From assembly GCA_964653285.1 (NCBI GenBank), contig CAZZEX010000101.1, forward strand, positions 1 through 18,267: a DNA stretch of 18,267 nt. The letters are read 5' to 3'. The DNA comes from CAZZEX01 sp964653285. GTDB taxonomy: Bacteria; Chloroflexota; Anaerolineae; B4-G1. Both the position numbers and the translations under genes were made by a program. The notes below the pieces were generated by a model that saw nothing but the letters and a program-made list of their open reading frames with translations, was not told the DNA's origin and made no database searches. Positions 13,902 to 18,267 of the stretch are shown piece by piece (position 1 is the first letter of the stretch; each line of letters starts with the position of its first letter).

Positions 13902-14546
13902 TTAGGTTTCCCGAACGTCAAGTATTTCCACTACCAGAGGCTTGACCACCTCCACCAATTCATCCCTGGATATGTCGGCGACCTTGAGGTGGCACCCCCA
14001 ATTGGAGGGATCTTCACCTAGAAAAACGTTGAGGGCCAGGATGTTCCCACCTCGTTCCGTGATCTTGGAGCTAATCTGGGCCAACGAACCCTTAACGTAG
14101 GGGGCTAGCAGCGTCAACCGCACGCCCTTTTCTCGCGCACCCAAGAGCTCGAGGAAAACCTTAAACAGGTCAGTCTCGGTGATAATCCCTACCACCATGC
14201 CGTCACGCATCACCGGCAGGCCGCCGATCTTGTTATCGGCCATGAGGCGGGCTGCCTCTTCCAAGGGAACGTCCTCCGTGACGGTGATCACCTCTTTCGT
14301 CATCACCTCTCCCACCGTTACCTGGGAAAGTAAGTAGGTCACTTCCCACACGCTTAAAGACGTGGCCGACGACGGCGCAGCGTGAAGCAGGTCCGTATGG
14401 GTGACGATACCAACCAACTGGCCCTTTTTGTCCACCACCGGAAAGCGGCGTAATTTTTCCCGCCGCATCCACTCCAGCGCCTCCGCGATCGGGAGGTCGG
14501 GTGTGACAGTGATAGGATTGTGAGTCATTCTTTTGCCAACTAGCAT
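13902..14546 (-). CDS. AcuB-like CBS-CBS-ACT protein (second copy)
   Basis: A 214-residue protein with CBS motif 1 (about 1-55, MTHNPITVTPD...RRFPVVDKKGQLVGIVTHTDL), CBS motif 2 (about 76-133, VGEVMTKEVITV...NKIGGLPVMRDG) and a C-terminal ACT-like domain (about 142-210). Length and order equal those of AcuB-type proteins. It is a clear paralogue of the protein at 4140-4787: both share LMADxKIG/IMADKKIG, LLGAR and a final VRE. A ligand-sensing, regulatory or allosteric role is likely; adenosyl compounds would be the family's usual ligands. The ATG at 14544-14546 follows a purine-rich AGAGGGGGGG. It lies 67 bp after the truncated MttB sequence, so the pairing MttB then CBS-ACT occurs twice in the window. 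TAA ends the gene. Confidence 0.9.
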   Translation of the reverse strand: MLVGKRMTHNPITVTPDLPIAEALEWMRREKLRRFPVVDKKGQLVGIVTHTDLLHAAPSSATSLSVWEVTYLLSQVTVGEVMTKEVITVTEDVPLEEAARLMADNKIGGLPVMRDGMVVGIITETDLFKVFLELLGAREKGVRLTLLAPYVKGSLAQISSKITERGGNILALNVFLGEDPSNWGCHLKVADISRDELVEVVKPLVVEILDVRET

Positions 14547-14613
14547 TACATTTGCCCCCCCTCTGCTGATAGTAACCGTGACCCTGGGGAGATTTCAAGT
14601 CATCTTGAGAATA

Positions 14614-15303
14614 TCACAGCGCATGTTCCTCCACAAAGGCCCGCAATTGGTGCGCCGTCGCCTTATCCAAGGGCGGATCCTGGTGCTCGGCCAGCAATTG
14701 CTGCCAACGCTGGCGGGCGCGCACCACGACGTCTGGACGTCCGCCCGTCTGCCACGTCTCCAGGTCGCCCCGCTCGCAGACCGCTGGCTGCCAGAACTCG
14801 CTGCGGCAGCGTTTGATGGTGTGTTCCTCCATCAAGAAGTTGCCGCCAGACCCGACGTTGGCGATCACGTCGTAGGCCAGGGTATCGGGCGTGACGGTGA
14901 TCCCGCGCCGGTAGCGGCGCATCATGCCGCACATCTCGTCATCCAGCACAAACTTTTCGTAAGAGAAGGCGAGATAGGCGCTGAGGATACCTGCTGAATG
15001 CAACACAAAGTCCACCCCGCTGTTAATGGTGGTCAGCAGGCTCAGCATCGCCTCGAAGCCGGCCCGGGCATCGGGACTGTGGGCGTCGGTCAGCGAACCG
15101 CCGCTGCGACAAGGGAGCCCATAGTGGCGCGCCATCTGCGCGGTAGCCGTGATGACCAGCGCCAGTTCCGGGCTACCGATGGCCAGGCCCCCGGTCTTCA
15201 TATCCAGATTGGTCGAGGTAGAGCCATAGACGACGGGGGTACCCGAGCTGATGAACTGCGCCAACGTAATGCCCGCCAGGATCTCGGCATTTTGCTGCGC
15301 CGG
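14614..15303 (-). pseudogene. MttB-family gene remnant, C-terminal half only
   Basis: About 229 codons that match the second half of an MttB-family protein, ending at a normal TGA. The match begins near QQNAEILAGITLAQF and continues through VVYGSTSTNLDMKTGG, GLPCRSGGSLTDAHSPDARAG, DVIANVGSGGNFLMEEHT and a typical tail; the N-terminal half, about 250 residues with the E-P-x-S-P-L motif, is missing. Where the four intact copies have GC(S/T)D(A/S)K, this one has GGSLTDAH, a version I associate with a different MttB subgroup. Upstream of about 15303 the sequence becomes a LarA-family fragment instead. The reading frame is continuous with the LarA start only because a 46-codon out-of-frame stretch lacks stops. 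I read this as a deletion scar; a mis-assembly is the main alternative. Confidence 0.8.
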
Positions 15304-15885
15304 CTGGAAACGCCGGGCATTACGATCTTGCCACTGCCCGACCAGCCGGCTAGCATACAAGGATTGACGTTGGTGACTCCGATTTTGATGTCCGCCTCGG
15401 CAAAACGCCGGTGCACCTCCACCGGGGTGCCGATGTCGGTCGTGCCCATGTTTAATCATCACAGCGTCGTTGTCGGGTTCGTTGGTGATAACCTCCACGC
15501 GGTCCAGCACAGTCTGGCCAACAGTACGCTGGAGGTCTGCCCGGCTATCCGGCGCGTGCATCCCCCCGCCGCTTATCACGGTAACGTTCTGATCGGGCAT
15601 ACCGGAGGTGTTGAGCAGATCAAGCAAGATAGGTACGATACGGCTGTTTGGCGTACTGCGGGTGCGGTCAGTGATGGCAATGCACGCTTTAACCCCCATC
15701 CCCGGCCCTTCCTCTTGCCAGGAGGAAGGGAGGCATTCCTTCATGCTGGCCTCAATGGATCGGCGTAGCAGTGTGTCTGGATCGGGGGCCGGCGGCATGG
15801 GGCGGGGGGAACAGACCCCCGCCACCTGGCTTTCGGGCACTTTCAGTTCCAACAACTCATGACCATAAGGAATTTGGACATCCAT
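15300..15885 (-). pseudogene. LarA-family (nickel-dependent racemase-like) gene remnant, N-terminal part, frameshifted
   Basis: From the ATG at 15883-15885 the product reads as a LarA-family N-terminus: YGHELLELKVPE, then AITDRTRSTPNSRIVP (about 70-85, the D-x-T-R-x-T-P signature) and GGGMHAP (106-112, the first histidine region). Codon 145 ends at 15451; one extra base (15450) then shifts the frame, and the match resumes in the next frame as MGTTDIGTPVEVHRRFAEAD and LAGWSGSGKIVMPGVSS, including the lysine that holds the cofactor in LarA. The match ends near 15300, where MttB sequence starts. About 194 of the expected 420-430 residues are present, so the protein cannot be active. LarA enzymes use a nickel-pincer cofactor to racemise or epimerise 2-hydroxy acids. 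What it once did here is unknown. Confidence 0.8.
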
Positions 15886-16032
15886 AATTCTACTTTTCTG
15901 GCAAATAGCGAGTGGCGGTATGAAGTTATAGGCATACGGACTTCGGCGAGCTCAGTCGAGCCATCCGTGACTACTGGTCAGGTACGGACTTCTCTGATCC
16001 GTTAATCCTGCGAATTCATGTTCTCGTGGTCT
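15886..16032. other. Intergenic region with direct repeats
   Basis: This 147-bp gap between the oxidoreductase stop and the LarA remnant contains TACGGACTTC twice (15935-15944 and 15983-15992). Each copy is followed by TCCGT (15964-15968 and 15997-16001), so each can fold back as ACGGA...TCCGT. No gene or clear promoter is seen. Confidence 0.55.
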
Positions 16033-17244
16033 CTAACGGCGTCCTCGCAGGAAACTGTCGCCCGCGACGACGATGCCCTCTTCGTAGCGGCTGAGGCGTA
16101 AGGGGTTGTCCCGGGGATCCAGCGCCCCGGTGACCAGATCGGCCACCCGCTTGCCGGACGCCGCAGAGAGCATCACGCCGGCCCAGTAGCCACAGTTCAG
16201 ATAGAAGCCGGGCAGTTCGGATACCGGGCCGATGAGCGGCTGGTCGTCGGGCGTGTAGACGTATTGGCCAGCGCTGGGGTGAACGTCGGCCTTCTTCAGG
16301 CCAGCGGCCACCTCCTCCCAAAAGGGGCAGATGTGCATCAGTTTTTCCAGGACGATGGCAGCGAAATACGGATCGGTGGGTATCTCCTCAGCCGGCTCCC
16401 TGACCGGCTCGTCGGGGTCCACCCAGGCGATGTACGCACCGCCCACCTCGGGCCGCCAGTAGGCGTCACGAACCAGATCAATGGTCAACGGCGCGTCCTG
16501 GGGAATCTGCGGTTTGGGAGCGATAAAGACTTTCTGGCGGCGTACCGGCTCCAGCGGCAGGTCGAGATCGGCCATACGGCCGACGACGCCGGCGAAGGGA
16601 CCGGCGGCGTTCACCACGGTGCGAGTAGCGATGGCGCCACGGGTGGTCTCGACGCCGCACACCCCTTGCGCGTCCTGCAGGACGTCGGTCGCCTTGGTAC
16701 GCAGCAGAAAGCGGGCGCTGCTCCCCTTGGCGAAGCCCTGGGTCGCTTCGTGGGACGAAAGCCAGCCGTCCCGCTGGCGGAAGGTAGCCGCCACCACGCT
16801 GGCCGAGAGGTAAGGGAAGCGGGCCCGCGCCTCGTCGCCGGTGAGGAACTCGGAATCGGTCACCCCCAGGCTGTGGTGCTTTTCCACGGCTGCCTCCACC
16901 TCGTCCACCATTTCCTCGTCGTCGGTCACGAACAGGTAGCCCTGATGGCGAATGGAGATGTCATAGTCCGGGATACCGATGACATCGGCAAAGTTATCAT
17001 AGATCTCGATGCTCGGTACCGCCAACGCCGACATGGCTGGCTCGGTGAATTGGGCGCGGAAGCACTCGACAGAGTTGGGGGTGGTCAGGGTGGAGAGGCC
17101 GTCGCGCATCTCCACCACCACCGTGTCCAGCCCGGCCCGCGAGAGCCAGAAAGCCGTGGCCACACCGACGATGCCGCCCCCGATGACCGCCGCGTCGGCT
17201 GTGCGGGGAAACGTTTCTTCGGTGGGTATGAATACTCTGCCCAT
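16033..17244 (-). CDS. DAO-family FAD-dependent oxidoreductase (sarcosine/dimethylglycine oxidoreductase-like)
   Basis: A 403-residue flavoprotein of the D-amino-acid oxidase superfamily. The FAD-binding Rossmann motif is VIGGGIVGVATAFWLSRAG at 20-38, followed by VVVEMRD; NAAGPFAG in the middle is the family's second nucleotide-side motif; the C-terminal signature TPDDQPLIGPV and LNCGYWAGVMLSAASGK close the fold. Length and motifs fit the sarcosine oxidase beta / glycine oxidase group, which oxidises N-methyl or amino carbons to imines; sarcosine or dimethylglycine would suit the neighbourhood. No folate-binding GcvT-like domain is attached. The ATG at 17242-17244 lies nine bases after the stop of the LivM gene, with a GAAGGGTAGAAGAG purine tract upstream, so the two are an operon. 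TAG ends the gene. The substrate is inferred. Confidence 0.85.
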   Translation of the reverse strand: MGRVFIPTEETFPRTADAAVIGGGIVGVATAFWLSRAGLDTVVVEMRDGLSTLTTPNSVECFRAQFTEPAMSALAVPSIEIYDNFADVIGIPDYDISIRHQGYLFVTDDEEMVDEVEAAVEKHHSLGVTDSEFLTGDEARARFPYLSASVVAATFRQRDGWLSSHEATQGFAKGSSARFLLRTKATDVLQDAQGVCGVETTRGAIATRTVVNAAGPFAGVVGRMADLDLPLEPVRRQKVFIAPKPQIPQDAPLTIDLVRDAYWRPEVGGAYIAWVDPDEPVREPAEEIPTDPYFAAIVLEKLMHICPFWEEVAAGLKKADVHPSAGQYVYTPDDQPLIGPVSELPGFYLNCGYWAGVMLSAASGKRVADLVTGALDPRDNPLRLSRYEEGIVVAGDSFLRGRR

Positions 17245-17253
17245 GCGACTCTT

Positions 17254-18267
17254 CTACCCTTCTTTCGAACGAGATGATTTTATCTTCTCCACAGCCCACC
17301 TGTAGAGGCCCGCCAGACCCTGGGGATAGAAAATCATCACCAGCATCATCAGCACCCCGTAGATCACCATGTGCAGACCGGGGAGTTCAGCCAGGTTTGA
17401 GCGGAGGAATTCTATGAGGAAGACGAAGGGGAACGCCGTGACTACCCCTCCCCACAGGCTCCCCCGCCCGCCAATGTAGGCCAGAGAGAGTACCTCCACT
17501 GTCTTTGACGTGTGCATGACCGTCTTGGGAGTCAGGCTGCCGATGTAGTGGGCATAGAAACCGCCCAGAAGGCCAGCAAAGACGCAAGAAAGGGTAAAGT
17601 TGATGATCCTGTAACGCGTGGGGTTGATACCCGAAGCCCGCGCTGCGTCAATGTTTTGGCCAATGCACCGGAATGCCAACCCCAGATGTGACTTGGTCAC
17701 CAGCCTCAGGATGACGTACGTCAGCGCCAGCATGGCCAGGATGACGTAGTAGTAGGGCAGGTTGGACGTCGTCTCTATGAGGGGGCATGGACTAAACCCC
17801 AGTGAGCCACGAGTTATGTCGGTCAGGTTGGTCGCCAGCCCCATTAACGCGATGCCCACGAACCAGGCCATCACAGCAGCGTAGATGCCACGCAGTCGCA
17901 GCGTCAACCAGCCCAGGAGGAGCCCAAGCACGCCAGCGACCAATGCGCCGATCCAGATGGTGATCCAGGGTGACCAGCCCGGGTGAATCGCGACGATACC
18001 CAACTCGTTCGAGAGGATGGCCGACGTGTAGGATCCCAGGCCCAGGACAGCGGCAAAGCCAAAGTTGACGACGTTGATATAGCCGCCCGTGAAGTCGAAG
18101 GCAACCGCCTGTGCCCCCAGGAAAGCACCCATGATCAGCCAACGCAGTATATGTTCCTGGTCGAATGGCGGGATCAAAGGGAGCAGGGCAACGAGGATGA
18201 ACAAAGCCAGCCCCAGTGGGGAGACCCCGACGTGGCCCAGCGCCGTCGTAAACCCCCTCCATGCGCC
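17254..18267 (-). CDS. livM: Branched-chain amino acid-type ABC transporter permease (LivM), 5' end outside the window
   Basis: At least 337 residues are open from the right edge to the TAG at 17254-17256, with no clear start inside; a TTG at 18202-18204 is possible, but the frame stays open upstream with plausible membrane-protein sequence, so I treat it as partial. It is an inner-membrane permease with about eight to ten hydrophobic helices. LivM hallmarks: GGYINVVNFGFAAVLGLGSY near the N-terminus, the cytoplasmic loop AARASGINPTRYRIINF that contacts the ATPase, the following helix CVFAGLLGGFYAHYIG, and the LSLAYIGGRGSLWGGVVTA segment. LivHMGF-type systems also import betaines, amides and related compounds. 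LivH and the binding protein would be expected to the right. The FAD oxidoreductase follows after nine bases, suggesting the imported compound is its substrate or precursor. Confidence 0.88.
   Translation of the reverse strand, partial: GAWRGFTTALGHVGVSPLGLALFILVALLPLIPPFDQEHILRWLIMGAFLGAQAVAFDFTGGYINVVNFGFAAVLGLGSYTSAILSNELGIVAIHPGWSPWITIWIGALVAGVLGLLLGWLTLRLRGIYAAVMAWFVGIALMGLATNLTDITRGSLGFSPCPLIETTSNLPYYYVILAMLALTYVILRLVTKSHLGLAFRCIGQNIDAARASGINPTRYRIINFTLSCVFAGLLGGFYAHYIGSLTPKTVMHTSKTVEVLSLAYIGGRGSLWGGVVTAFPFVFLIEFLRSNLAELPGLHMVIYGVLMMLVMIFYPQGLAGLYRWAVEKIKSSRSKEG

Noticed and set aside
14614..15885. A functional LarA-MttB fusion enzyme
   Set aside because: The middle 46 codons match nothing in this frame but match LarA in the next one, and each half lacks about half of its fold. 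A decayed deletion product is simpler.
1..18267. tRNA, rRNA, CRISPR arrays, insertion sequences
   Set aside because: No cloverleaf T-loop words in the gaps, no regularly spaced repeats with unique spacers, and no transposase-like protein were seen.

Overview
This is a bacterial window, moderately GC-rich, with strong Shine-Dalgarno sites. Every gene I can support lies on the minus strand, so transcription runs from high to low coordinates. The content points to an organism with corrinoid-dependent C1 metabolism. Short dispersed hairpin repeats and the many non-pyrrolysine MttB paralogues remind me of Chloroflexota (Anaerolineae-like) genomes. That assignment is inference from recall and is weak. 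TAG ends 8 of the 16 genes or gene fragments whose stop I can see, so this is not a pyrrolysine-using genome.

Layout in transcription order. At the right edge is a branched-chain-type ABC permease (LivM, 5' end outside the window), followed nine bases later by a DAO-type FAD oxidoreductase. Next is a decayed composite: the front half of a LarA-family (nickel racemase-like) gene, frameshifted, joined to the back half of an MttB-family gene. A CBS-CBS-ACT protein follows, then a 242-bp leader. The core cluster comes after it: corrinoid protein A, MttB-A, corrinoid protein B, MttB-B, a HyuA-like ASKHA ATPase, a FadR/FCD regulator, MttB-C, a second CBS-CBS-ACT protein, a double-cluster 4Fe-4S protein, an EamA transporter, MttB-D, a YbaK-type deacylase and, running off the left edge, the first 31 codons of a pterin-binding methyltransferase. 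The last call rests on its LIGERINPTG motif.

How it may work together. Each MttB protein should move a methyl group from a methylated amine onto a corrinoid protein. The left-edge methyltransferase would pass it on to tetrahydrofolate. The HyuA-like ATPase and the 4Fe-4S protein are candidates for re-reducing inactive Co(II) corrinoid, because no RamA-type activator is visible. The FAD oxidoreductase could remove later methyl groups from the secondary or tertiary amine product, and LivM and the EamA protein would move substrates or products. The substrates are not known from sequence. Four intact, clearly different MttB paralogues suggest several substrates or successive steps. Non-coding spaces carry hairpins and tandem repeats placed just after stop codons inside the cluster.
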